A DNA stretch of 32,665 bases from Clostridia bacterium. Its GTDB lineage: Bacteria > Bacillota > Clostridia > Oscillospirales > Acutalibacteraceae. How positions within the stretch are numbered: the stretch's first letter is position 1; each line of letters begins with the position of its first letter. This document shows positions 1-6,784 of this stretch, in pieces. Made by a program: the position numbers and the translations under genes. The notes below the pieces were generated by a model, which was not told the DNA's origin, made no database searches, and saw nothing but the letters and a program-made list of their open reading frames with translations. The stretch is from NCBI GenBank assembly GCA_017631795.1, contig JAGBSO010000053.1, positions 1 through 32,665 on the forward strand, written 5' to 3'.

Positions 1-15
1 CGGTGGCAGATTAAG

Positions 16-137
16 GGAGTATGAGATGGCGTAGCGGTCAAAATCGGCAGCGACGGAACGAGCGAAAGACGATTTTGGGCACCGCAAGTGGCGGCGAAGC
101 CGAGGATGCCGGGAGTTCGAGTCTCTTCACTCCGACA
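16..137 (+). ncRNA. 3' part of an unassigned structured RNA with tRNA-like T-arm
   Basis: No protein is evident here, but the stretch is rich in paired elements. GCGGT (34-38) plus CAAAATCG (39-46) pair with CGATTTTG (70-77) and ACCGC (81-85), leaving a 3-nt bulge at 78-80. A small hairpin CGGC-GAA-GCCG lies at 92-102. GGGAG-TTCGAGT-CTCTT at 111-127 has the exact geometry of a tRNA T-arm. GGAGT (16-20) can pair with ACTCC (129-133) to close a multibranch fold. A terminator follows 10 nt later on the same strand, which supports transcription rightwards. I could not build a normal cloverleaf: the apparent acceptor is only 5 bp, and no D-arm or anticodon arm fits. The 5' part may lie outside the window. 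A decayed class II tRNA, a tmRNA-like end or a novel RNA are all possible. Confidence 0.35.
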
Positions 138-147
138 ATAATATAAT

Positions 148-180
148 GACCATGGATTATTATTCCATGGTCTTATTTTT
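148..180 (+). terminator. Rho-independent terminator, mainly rightward
   Basis: GACCATGGA (148-156) pairs perfectly with TCCATGGTC (164-172) around a 7-nt loop and is followed by TTATTTTT. The U tail is on the + strand, so it best ends the RNA to its left. It also lies just beyond the stop codon of the DUF3021 gene on the other strand and may slow that transcript too. Confidence 0.8.
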
Positions 181-595
181 ATCTGAGTTTTGAATTCATT
201 TTTTTGCTCATTGATTTTACTGAAAAATAGACTATTCCCCATATTAAGAAGAATGTTGCGGCAAAAATCAGTGAAAAAATCAGAAGTACCATCGGCTCAA
301 AGGGAATCCAATAATTGAGAATGTAACAGAGTGAATATGCAACATACAATGTCACAAAATGACAAAACAATGATTTCGGAATCGGCCAGTCTTCAATCTG
401 ATTAAAGACTGTTGCACCTGCCTGAATGAATGCCAGAAGATATGTTGAAACAATGGAAAGTAACATTTCTGTTGCATTAAACGAAACACCGTCAACTGTT
501 TTTTCAATTATAAAGAACACGATGCCTGTTACTATTGGTCCGAATCCGCCGAAAATCAGACCCCTGTGCAAAAATTCTTTTAAATACTTATTCAT
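179..595 (-). CDS. DUF3021 family membrane protein
   Basis: This 138-aa protein has four hydrophobic segments (about residues 12-30, 44-62, 78-95 and 100-125) and a basic C-terminus, which is the DUF3021 layout. Members of this family almost always sit beside a LytTR DNA-binding protein. Here it starts 2 bases after the LytTR stop codon, so the two are certainly co-transcribed. In related streptococcal LytTR regulatory systems the membrane partner holds its regulator inactive. By analogy this one may be a membrane-bound anti-activator, which is an inference. There is no signal peptide and no enzyme motif. Confidence 0.8.
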   Translation of the reverse strand: MNKYLKEFLHRGLIFGGFGPIVTGIVFFIIEKTVDGVSFNATEMLLSIVSTYLLAFIQAGATVFNQIEDWPIPKSLFCHFVTLYVAYSLCYILNYWIPFEPMVLLIFSLIFAATFFLIWGIVYFSVKSMSKKMNSKLR

Positions 596-597
596 AA

Positions 598-1029
598 CTA
601 TAATCCAAACCTTTCTTTTATATTTTTCATTTGCCGTCTTGAAACAAAATCCCTGTATCCGTTTTTAAACCGTACCACAAGTGTGCCTGAAATTGATGCG
701 TCGAATCTGTCGATCTTGTTTATATTTGCAATACAAGACTGATTGATCCTGATAAAATTATCTGAAAGATTATCTTCAATCTGATACAGACGGAATCTCA
801 GATTAAATTTTTCACTTTCAGTCATAGCAAAAACCTTGTTATCCTCTGCAACAAAGCAAACTACGTCATTTGTACAAAGTCTGACCGCTTCCCTGTCCTT
901 ATAACCGATCAATTCAAAGGTATCATCAGAAATCAGTTTTTCAATCTTTTCAACAAGCGGTGTTTTTTCATGCACATAAATCAGAATTTCTTCTTCATGT
1001 TCTTTGTCAATAAAAATTCTGAATCTCAT
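598..1029 (-). CDS. LytTR family transcriptional regulator without receiver domain
   Basis: The 143-aa protein has a short N-terminal strand region (about 1-40) and a LytTR DNA-binding domain (about 45-140). Typical LytTR stretches are NFIRINQSCIANINKI and the C-terminal SRRQMKNIKERF. There is no CheY-like receiver, so it is not a classical response regulator. The start is well supported by AAAGGAGGG 6 bases before the ATG. A TATAAT -10 lies at 1059-1064, but I see no good -35 at the right distance, as is common for activator-dependent promoters, so autoregulation is possible. It is first in a two-gene operon with the DUF3021 protein. Confidence 0.88.
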   Translation of the reverse strand: MRFRIFIDKEHEEEILIYVHEKTPLVEKIEKLISDDTFELIGYKDREAVRLCTNDVVCFVAEDNKVFAMTESEKFNLRFRLYQIEDNLSDNFIRINQSCIANINKIDRFDASISGTLVVRFKNGYRDFVSRRQMKNIKERFGL

Positions 1030-1125
1030 GCAATCCCTCCTTTCAGTTGTATCTTATCATTATAAAATTCTGTTTTCAAGAGTTTCGGAGTGTTTGGTTA
1101 TTTCACAGTTATAATCGGTAAAAAA

Positions 1126-1150
1126 AGCAACCATCAATAAGATGGTTGCT
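1126..1150 (-). terminator. Terminator of the ECF/lipoprotein operon
   Basis: AGCAACCATC and GATGGTTGCT form a perfect 10-bp stem with a 5-nt loop. Reading the minus strand, seven Ts follow at once. It lies 7 bases past the stop codon of the ECF S component gene. Confidence 0.9.
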
Positions 1151-1156
1151 AAAGTT

Positions 1157-1675
1157 TTAAATATGTCCTGTATATTTTTCTGCTCTGCGTAAGACTGTGA
1201 TTATAGGCACTATCAACAGACCGCATATAAAGTTGCTGACTGCGTGAATAGCATCCCACGGAAGCCCTGCAACAATCCATGCAATTGATGCATCAAAATC
1301 AAGACCAAATATCAATGCCTGTGCAGGAGCATATAATATGCCGTAGAGAAGTCCATGCAATGCACAGACAGTCATATACACAATCGATGCAATTTTTTTC
1401 GGCAGATTTTTCGGAATAAGCATTGACATCATCCAGAGAACTGTCCATATGTAAAGATACGGAAGCCACCATGTTGCAAAACCTGAAAAAAGACCTGTAA
1501 TAAACACAAATATGTATATCGGATACAGCGCTTTCTTTCTGTACACAACAGTAATTGCAACAATGAATACACCAATCAGATGGATATTAGGCAACAGTTC
1601 CATAAGCATCTTCGACGCATACATCAGCGCCCCCAGCATTCCGAAAACTGCAACTTCTTTTACACTAGTTTTCAT
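1157..1675 (-). CDS. ECF transporter S component, probable cobalamin or corrinoid type
   Basis: The 172-aa protein has about six membrane helices, and its size and pattern fit an energy-coupling factor substrate-binding S component. It opens with a helix beginning KEVAVFGMLGALMYASK, resembling the small-residue face that S components use to dock on the T subunit. Its start codon overlaps the stop codon of the DUF4430 lipoprotein by one base (TAATG), so the two are translationally coupled. Both sit behind a cobalamin riboswitch, which points to B12 or a precursor as substrate. The A, A' and T subunits are not in the window and would be shared group II modules elsewhere. The substrate is inferred from context, not from binding residues. 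Confidence 0.75.
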   Translation of the reverse strand: MKTSVKEVAVFGMLGALMYASKMLMELLPNIHLIGVFIVAITVVYRKKALYPIYIFVFITGLFSGFATWWLPYLYIWTVLWMMSMLIPKNLPKKIASIVYMTVCALHGLLYGILYAPAQALIFGLDFDASIAWIVAGLPWDAIHAVSNFICGLLIVPIITVLRRAEKYTGHI

Positions 1676-2163
1676 TACTCAGCCTTAAATGAGTATGTTG
1701 TACCCTCTGCGATATCAGTCAGATCCACACCTGTTGATCCGTATTCACCGTTCACATAAAATGCCCAGTATTTACCGTCCTTATCATAATCGTATGTTTT
1801 GCCGTTGACTGTCTTGACATAAAGTCCGTAGGGGCCTTCTTCACCGACAATAAGATCATGTTCGATAAGTGCTTCGCCGACTGTTGTTTTGTCGGTATTG
1901 ATCAGGAAGTTGGATTCATTGCCATCTGCATCTGTAACAGTAAAGACAAATGATACTGCACCTTCGCCAAGTTCAACAGTTTCTGCTGTGTCAGCATCTG
2001 CGTTACTTACGCTTTCGTAAAGGCTTTCCGTTTCCTGATTTGTTCCCTGCTCGGGAGTTTCAATTGTGTTGTCATTACAACCTGTTGTAAACAGTGCTAT
2101 AGCCGCAATCAGCACAATACAAAGGAATAACGACAACGATTTTTTTGATCGTGTCATTTTCAT
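1675..2163 (-). CDS. DUF4430 lipoprotein, probable extracellular cobalamin-binding protein
   Basis: The product is 162 aa. It has a basic N-terminus, a hydrophobic core and a lipobox-like TTGC (Cys about 29), then an acidic low-complexity linker. The C-terminal part (about 75-160) is a DUF4430 domain, with features such as the NFLINTDKTTVGEAL stretch and a YWAFYVNGEY motif. The DUF4430 fold is related to the C-terminal domain of eukaryotic transcobalamin and intrinsic factor. The start at 2163 is chosen because AAGGAG lies 9 bases upstream; the frame stays open further 5', but that part is the riboswitch. Regulation by cobalamin and coupling to an S component suggest it captures the vitamin at the cell surface. 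Confidence 0.8.
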   Translation of the reverse strand: MKMTRSKKSLSLFLCIVLIAAIALFTTGCNDNTIETPEQGTNQETESLYESVSNADADTAETVELGEGAVSFVFTVTDADGNESNFLINTDKTTVGEALIEHDLIVGEEGPYGLYVKTVNGKTYDYDKDGKYWAFYVNGEYGSTGVDLTDIAEGTTYSFKAE

Positions 2164-2190
2164 GTTTGTATTCTCCTTAGAATTTATATT

Positions 2191-2394
2191 ACCTCTTAAC
2201 CGGCTCTCGCAGTTGTATGCCGAGGTTTTTGTCATCCAGATATTTCGACTCGGTGCGTCTGTTTTCAGCCTTCTCAGGATTTTCCCAATGGCTTGTTCCC
2301 GATTTGCGGCATCGGGTAAGAAAACAGAATTTTTCAAATGCACCTCACGGCGACGGGCTCGTACAGGATTTTCACCTGTTTCCCTGCAATGACA
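2191..2394 (-). promoter_or_regulatory. Cobalamin (AdoCbl-type) riboswitch
   Basis: On the minus strand the aptamer begins with TGTCAT (2389-2394) and is closed by ATGACA (2230-2235). Between them lie hallmark elements in order: GGGAAACAGGTGAAAATCC, then CCCGTCGCCGTGA, then AAGCCATTGGG with GAGAAGGC, then a B12-box-like AGTCGAAATATCTGGAT. The following CCTCGGC...GCCG...GAGG (2191-2229) can form a hairpin and is probably the expression platform ahead of the AAGGAG ribosome-binding site. It should lower expression of the lipoprotein and S component when cobalamin is plentiful. Confidence 0.92.
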
Positions 2395-2400
2395 TTTAAT

Positions 2401-2429
2401 ATTATACTATCACTACAAAAATAATGCAA
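2401..2429 (-). promoter_or_regulatory. Promoter of the riboswitch operon
   Basis: TTGCAT (2424-2429) and TATAAT (2401-2406) are separated by 17 bases. The expected start point lies within about 10 bases of the first riboswitch helix, which fits well. Confidence 0.75.
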
Positions 2430-2440
2430 TATGATATCAA

Positions 2441-2472
2441 AAAATCTCCCTGCAATACTGCAAGAAGATTTT
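2441..2472 (-). terminator. pfl operon terminator
   Basis: A 14-bp stem (2441-2454 with 2459-2472, two G-U pairs) with a 4-nt loop ends in a run of Ts on the minus strand. It begins 5 bases after the pflA stop. Confidence 0.9.
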
Positions 2473-2476
2473 ATTA

Positions 2477-3187
2477 TCAGCCCAGAAGCTGTTCAAGTAT
2501 TTTTATAACATCTGTACCTGCTGCAGGAATATGTGCAAACGGAAAATCAATTTGCATTTCATCGTATTTGACCTGACAGATTTTCCTGAAAGGAAGAAGT
2601 TCAATCTTGTCAACATGTTCATATTTTTTTCTCAGGTCAACAAGGAAATTCACACTGTCTTCATTATCGGTGAGAGTGGGAATTATAACTTGTCTGAGAG
2701 TAACAGGTATTTTCTGTTCATTCAGGTATGCAAGAAATTCAATCGGTTTTGCAAGTGTGCATCCTACATATTCACGATATGAATCTTCATCTGCATATTT
2801 TATGTCAAGAAGCACACGGTCTGTGACTGTCAGGAGCTTTCTGACGCTATCGTTCATTATTGAACCTGATGTGTCAAGACAAGTGTTGATTCCGTTCTGA
2901 TGACACAGATCAAATAATTCATATGCAAATTCGCTTTGCAGAAGGGGTTCACCGCCTGAAAGCGTGATACCGCCTTTTTTACCGAAATATTCACGGAAAC
3001 GCAACACCTTTGCAAGGATTTCGTCTGCTGTGTATTCAGTGCCTGCTGACATTTCCCATGTATCGGGATTATGGCAACAACCGCACCTGAGATTACATCC
3101 CTGCATAAAAACGACAAATCTTATTCCCGGACCGTCTACTGTACCCAAAGACTGAAAAGAGTGTATCCTGCCTTTTATATCACTCAT
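2477..3187 (-). CDS. pflA: Pyruvate formate-lyase activating enzyme
   Basis: This 236-aa radical SAM enzyme uses S-adenosylmethionine and a [4Fe-4S] cluster to abstract hydrogen from the glycyl-radical glycine of PflB. The cluster motif CX3CX2C is Cys31, Cys35 and Cys38 ([11 protein letters not shown]), with an extra Cys37. The SAM-binding GGE motif is in TLSGGEPLL at about residue 78. Length is close to the usual 240-260. The first 4 bases of its frame overlap the last 4 of pflB (ATGA), so translation is coupled and the pair forms one operon with a single terminator. It is cytoplasmic and oxygen sensitive. Confidence 0.97.
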   Translation of the reverse strand: MSDIKGRIHSFQSLGTVDGPGIRFVVFMQGCNLRCGCCHNPDTWEMSAGTEYTADEILAKVLRFREYFGKKGGITLSGGEPLLQSEFAYELFDLCHQNGINTCLDTSGSIMNDSVRKLLTVTDRVLLDIKYADEDSYREYVGCTLAKPIEFLAYLNEQKIPVTLRQVIIPTLTDNEDSVNFLVDLRKKYEHVDKIELLPFRKICQVKYDEMQIDFPFAHIPAAGTDVIKILEQLLG

Positions 3188-5415
3188 ATTGCTTCGTGGA
3201 ATGTTCTGCTGATAACTTCTCTCTGCTGTTCACGTGAAAGCTTATTGAAGTTAACTGCATAACCTGAAACTCGGATTGTGAGGTTGGGATATTTTTCGGG
3301 GTTCTCGTAAGCATCCATCAGTGTTTCGCGGTTGAGAACATTGATATTGATGTGATGTGCTTTCTTTGAGAAATAACCGTCAAGAATTGTTACAAGGTTT
3401 GTGATTCTTTCTTCATCTGACTTACCGAGAGCTTCGGGAGTGATTGAGAAAGTATTTGAAACACCGTCACGGCAATCATCATAACTGATTTTTGCAACTG
3501 AATTGAGTGATGCAAGTGCACCGTTCTTTTCTCTGTTGTGCATGGGATTTGCACCGGGAGCAAAGGGAGCAGATGCTTTTCTTCCGTCAGGTGTTGCACC
3601 TGTATTCTTACCGTACATAACATTTGATGTGATTGTAAGAACAGAAAGAGTATGTTCTGCATTTCTGTAAGTGGGAGTTTTACGAAGTTCTGTGATCACA
3701 CGGTGAGTCAGATCCTTTGCGATAAGGTCTACCCTGTCATCATCATTACCGTATGTGGGGAAATCTCCGACTGTGTTGAAATCAACAATAAATCCGTTTG
3801 CATCTCTTACAGGATAAACATCAGCATGTTTGATTGCACTCATTGAGTCTGCAACAACAGAAAGTCCTGCAATTCCGAAAGCCATAAGACGGTCTACTTC
3901 TGTGTCATGAAGTGCCATCTGAGTCTTTTCGTAGCAATATTTATCGTGCATGTAATGAATGACATTCATTGTGTTTACATAAAGTCTTGAAAGCCACTGA
4001 TTATAAATATCAAAACGTTCCATTACAGCATCAAAATCAAGCTTTTCTGCATCCATTACATCCATCTGAGGACCGATATGCATTCCGCTTGTTGTGTCAT
4101 AACCGCCGTTGATTGCTATAAGAAGAAGTTTTGCAAGGTTACATCTTGCGCCGAAGAACTGCATCTGTTTGCCGAGTTTCATTGCAGATACACAGCAGGC
4201 AATTGCATAATCGTCACCGTAGTGGGGACGCATGATATCGTCGTTTTCATACTGAATTGAGTCTGTATCAGCAGAAACCTTTGCGCAGAAACGCTTGAAG
4301 TTTTCAGGAAGCTGAGTTGACCAGAGAATTGTAAGGTTGGGTTCGGGGGACGAACCGAGGGTATAAAGTGTATTGAGCATACGGAAGCTTGACTTTGTAA
4401 CAAGAGTTCTTCCGTCTTCACCCATACCGCCTACAGCTTCTGTGATCCACATGGGATCTCCTCCGAAAAGTTCGTTATATTCAGGTGTTCTCAGATGTCT
4501 TGCCACACGGAGTTTGATGACAAAATCATCCATAAGTTCCTGTGCCTGTTCTTCTGTAAGAACACCGTTTTCTATATCTCTCTCAATGTAGATATCAAAG
4601 AATGTGCTCACTCTGCCAAGAGACATAGCTGCGCCGTTCTGCTCTTTTATAGCACCGAGATATGCAAAATATGTCCACTGAATTGCTTCTCTTGCATTTT
4701 CCGCAGGCATACTGATATCAAAGCCATACATAGCAGCCATTTCCTTGAGTTTACCAAGGAAAGCGATCTGCTGGAAAAGTTCTTCGTTGAGTTTTGTTGA
4801 ATCTGCATTGAAGATTGTTTCAGCAAGAGCGTTTTTGTCATTCTTCTTTTCTTCAATGAGTCTGTCAATACCGTAAAGAGCAACTCTTCTGTAATCGCCG
4901 ATGATTCTGCCTCTGCCGTAAGCATCGGGAAGACCTGTGATTACATGGCATTTTCTTGCCTTACGCATTTCGTCAGTATACGCACGGAAAACACCGTCAT
5001 TATGAGTTGTGCGATAATGAAATTCTTCCTCAATCTTTTCGCTGAGCTTGTAACCGTATGCTTCACAAGCCTGACGTGCCATTCTTATACCACCAAAGGG
5101 ACATACGCCTCTTTTAAGGGGTCTGTTAGTCTGAAGCCCGACGATAATTTCGTTATCTTTATCTATATATCCGGGAGAATAGCTTGTAAGTGAAGAAACT
5201 GTTGCAGTGTCAATTTCAAGAACACCGCCAAACTGTCTTTCGAGAGCAAAAAGTCCCTGAACATTTTTCATCAGGTTAGACGTTCTGGCTGTAGGACCTG
5301 CAAGAAAAGAATCATCACCTGTATATTCTTTGTAGTTAGTCTGAATGAAATCACGGACATTTATTTCATTTTTCCATGTTTCGCCTTTAAAACCATTCCA
5401 ATTTTTGTGTTCCAT
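3184..5415 (-). CDS. pflB: Formate acetyltransferase (pyruvate formate-lyase)
   Basis: This 743-aa glycyl-radical enzyme converts pyruvate and CoA to acetyl-CoA and formate in anaerobic fermentation. The catalytic cysteine pair is Cys407-Cys408 in IACCVSAMK. The radical glycine is Gly718 in the C-terminal motif RVSGYAVNF. Length and motif spacing match the E. coli enzyme. The start is supported by GGAGGT 8 bases upstream. It is first in the pflB-pflA operon. The leader of about 150 nt and the operator-like palindrome over the promoter suggest tight control, perhaps by redox or oxygen. The enzyme cleaves readily under air, so it marks a strict anaerobe. Confidence 0.98.
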   Translation of the reverse strand: MEHKNWNGFKGETWKNEINVRDFIQTNYKEYTGDDSFLAGPTARTSNLMKNVQGLFALERQFGGVLEIDTATVSSLTSYSPGYIDKDNEIIVGLQTNRPLKRGVCPFGGIRMARQACEAYGYKLSEKIEEEFHYRTTHNDGVFRAYTDEMRKARKCHVITGLPDAYGRGRIIGDYRRVALYGIDRLIEEKKNDKNALAETIFNADSTKLNEELFQQIAFLGKLKEMAAMYGFDISMPAENAREAIQWTYFAYLGAIKEQNGAAMSLGRVSTFFDIYIERDIENGVLTEEQAQELMDDFVIKLRVARHLRTPEYNELFGGDPMWITEAVGGMGEDGRTLVTKSSFRMLNTLYTLGSSPEPNLTILWSTQLPENFKRFCAKVSADTDSIQYENDDIMRPHYGDDYAIACCVSAMKLGKQMQFFGARCNLAKLLLIAINGGYDTTSGMHIGPQMDVMDAEKLDFDAVMERFDIYNQWLSRLYVNTMNVIHYMHDKYCYEKTQMALHDTEVDRLMAFGIAGLSVVADSMSAIKHADVYPVRDANGFIVDFNTVGDFPTYGNDDDRVDLIAKDLTHRVITELRKTPTYRNAEHTLSVLTITSNVMYGKNTGATPDGRKASAPFAPGANPMHNREKNGALASLNSVAKISYDDCRDGVSNTFSITPEALGKSDEERITNLVTILDGYFSKKAHHININVLNRETLMDAYENPEKYPNLTIRVSGYAVNFNKLSREQQREVISRTFHEAI

Positions 5416-5447
5416 AAAAATTTACCTCCATCCGTTGATTTGCCAAT

Positions 5448-5488
5448 GGATAAAAACTGAAAAATCAGCATAAAAAACCGATTTATCC
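5448..5488 (-). promoter_or_regulatory. Hairpin in the pflB leader
   Basis: GGATAAA and TTTATCC (5448-5454, 5482-5488) can pair, enclosing a smaller CTGA-AAAA-TCAG hairpin (5457-5468). It lies about 30 nt before the pflB start codon in the transcribed leader. It could affect mRNA stability or ribosome access, but it matches no riboswitch I know. Confidence 0.35.
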
Positions 5489-5571
5489 AGACGGTCGGCA
5501 ATTATATTTCACAAGAACATATATATCTGCTGGTAATACAGATTTTTTATCAGACATGTTCCTGTATTTAT

Positions 5572-5600
5572 ATTATACGACAACTATATATAGTTGTCAA
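5572..5600 (-). promoter_or_regulatory. pflB promoter with overlapping palindromic operator
   Basis: The minus strand carries a perfect consensus promoter: TTGACA (5595-5600), a 17-bp spacer and TATAAT (5572-5577). A perfect 20-bp palindrome, GACAACTATA/TATAGTTGTC at 5579-5598, covers part of the -35 and nearly the whole spacer. A protein bound there would block RNA polymerase. Such a strong promoter would otherwise be constitutive, so repression is the natural reading. An additional 10-bp inverted repeat, AATACAGATT (5535-5544) and AATCTGTATT (5599-5608), flanks the site. The regulator is not identifiable from sequence; the palindrome does not match the Rex box. Confidence 0.85.
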
Positions 5601-5670
5601 TCTGTATTTTTTACATATAAAGCAACAATTTATAGTATATAATTATACAATAATTCACTATCAACAAATC

Positions 5671-5696
5671 AAAAGCACCCATAAATGGATGCTTTT
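5671..5696 (-). terminator. pfkA terminator
   Basis: AAAAGCACCCAT (5671-5682) pairs with ATGGATGCTTTT (5685-5696) with one G-U pair and a 2-nt gap as drawn, so the top pair probably opens. The minus-strand stem ends in TTTT followed by a T-rich stretch. It lies 8 bases after the pfkA stop. Confidence 0.75.
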
Positions 5697-5704
5697 AACA
5701 AAAA

Positions 5705-6679
5705 TCAGATTGAAATTTCGTGTGCAATTCTGTAAAGATCGAGGTTGATTGTATTCTTCATGTTAAGTGCTTCGTAAATATCGAAGTCCATAACTTCCTC
5801 TTTCTGCATTGCTACAACTCTGTTGCCTATACCCTTCATAAGAAGATGAACAGCATAGTTACCCATTTCACTTGCTACAAGTCTGTCACGAAGTGAGGGT
5901 GAACCGCCTCTCTGTACATGACCGAGAACAGAAGCACGGCTTTCTACGCCTGTCTTTTCTTCAATTATCTTAGCAAGATTATTTACACCGCCGATTTTCT
6001 CTGAAACGCCTTCAGCAACAATAATGATAAAGTGCTTTTTATCTGTCTTCTGAGTTCTCTTCATTCTTTCGATAACATCTTTTTCGATATCGAAATCAAC
6101 TTCGGGAATAAGGATTGATGTTGCACCGATTGCGATACCAGAATTAAGAGCGATATAACCTGCTCTTCTGCCCATTACTTCAACAACTGAGCAACGGTCA
6201 TGAGATTCTGTTGTATCACGGATTCTGTCAACCATATCCATAACTGTGTTCATAGCTGTATCGTAACCGATTGTATAGTCACAGCAAGCGATATCGTTGT
6301 CGATTGTACCGGGAACACCGATTGTGGGGATGCCACGGAGTGAAAGGTCACGTGCGCCTCTGAATGAGCCGTCACCGCCGATAACAACAACGCCTTCAAT
6401 TCCGTTTGCCTTACAAACATCAAGAGCTTTCTGCATACCTTCTTCTGTCTTGAATTCAGGGCTTCTTGCAGAATAAAGCATTGTGCCGCCTCTGTGTATA
6501 ATATCGGAAACTGTACGAAGATTCATTTCGTACATATCACCGTTCATAAGTCCATTATAACCTCTGCGAATACCGAGAACACGCATTCCGTTTTCGCAAC
6601 CTGTTCTTACAACAGCTCTGATAGCTGCGTTCATGCCGGGTGCGTCGCCACCACTTGTAAGTACAGCAATAGTCTTCAT
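5705..6679 (-). CDS. pfkA: ATP-dependent 6-phosphofructokinase
   Basis: This 324-aa enzyme phosphorylates fructose 6-phosphate to fructose 1,6-bisphosphate, the committed step of glycolysis. The N-terminal TSGGDAPGMNA, the GGDGSFRGA nucleotide-binding loop near residue 100 and the TIDNDI catalytic stretch near 125 are all intact. Gly at the GGDGS position fits the ATP-dependent, allosteric bacterial type rather than the PPi-dependent type. The start has GGAGG 11 bases upstream. dnaE followed by pfkA is a common order in Clostridia, but here pfkA also has its own promoter. Confidence 0.97.
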   Translation of the reverse strand: MKTIAVLTSGGDAPGMNAAIRAVVRTGCENGMRVLGIRRGYNGLMNGDMYEMNLRTVSDIIHRGGTMLYSARSPEFKTEEGMQKALDVCKANGIEGVVVIGGDGSFRGARDLSLRGIPTIGVPGTIDNDIACCDYTIGYDTAMNTVMDMVDRIRDTTESHDRCSVVEVMGRRAGYIALNSGIAIGATSILIPEVDFDIEKDVIERMKRTQKTDKKHFIIIVAEGVSEKIGGVNNLAKIIEEKTGVESRASVLGHVQRGGSPSLRDRLVASEMGNYAVHLLMKGIGNRVVAMQKEEVMDFDIYEALNMKNTINLDLYRIAHEISI

Positions 6680-6723
6680 AAGAGTTAATACCTCCGCTTG
6701 ATATACATATATTTACAAATAAT

Positions 6724-6752
6724 ATAATACTATTTGGAAGAATTTTATTCAA
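6724..6752 (-). promoter_or_regulatory. pfkA promoter
   Basis: TTGAAT (6747-6752) and TATTAT (6724-6729) are 17 bases apart on the minus strand, between the dnaE stop and the pfkA start. Confidence 0.55.
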
Positions 6753-6784
6753 TTGATATTTTCGTCAAAAAAGTACATGATTTT

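Noticed and set aside
78..90. T-box leader because of the GGGCACCGC sequence
   Set aside because: The T-box core is not matched closely and no aminoacyl-tRNA synthetase or amino-acid gene follows on the + strand.
1..137. A complete tRNA gene
   Set aside because: Only the T-arm fits. The acceptor has 5 pairs at most and there is no D-arm or anticodon arm of normal size.
2164..2343. Open reading frame extending the DUF4430 lipoprotein by 60 residues upstream
   Set aside because: This stretch is the cobalamin riboswitch, and a good ribosome-binding site and signal peptide start at 2163.
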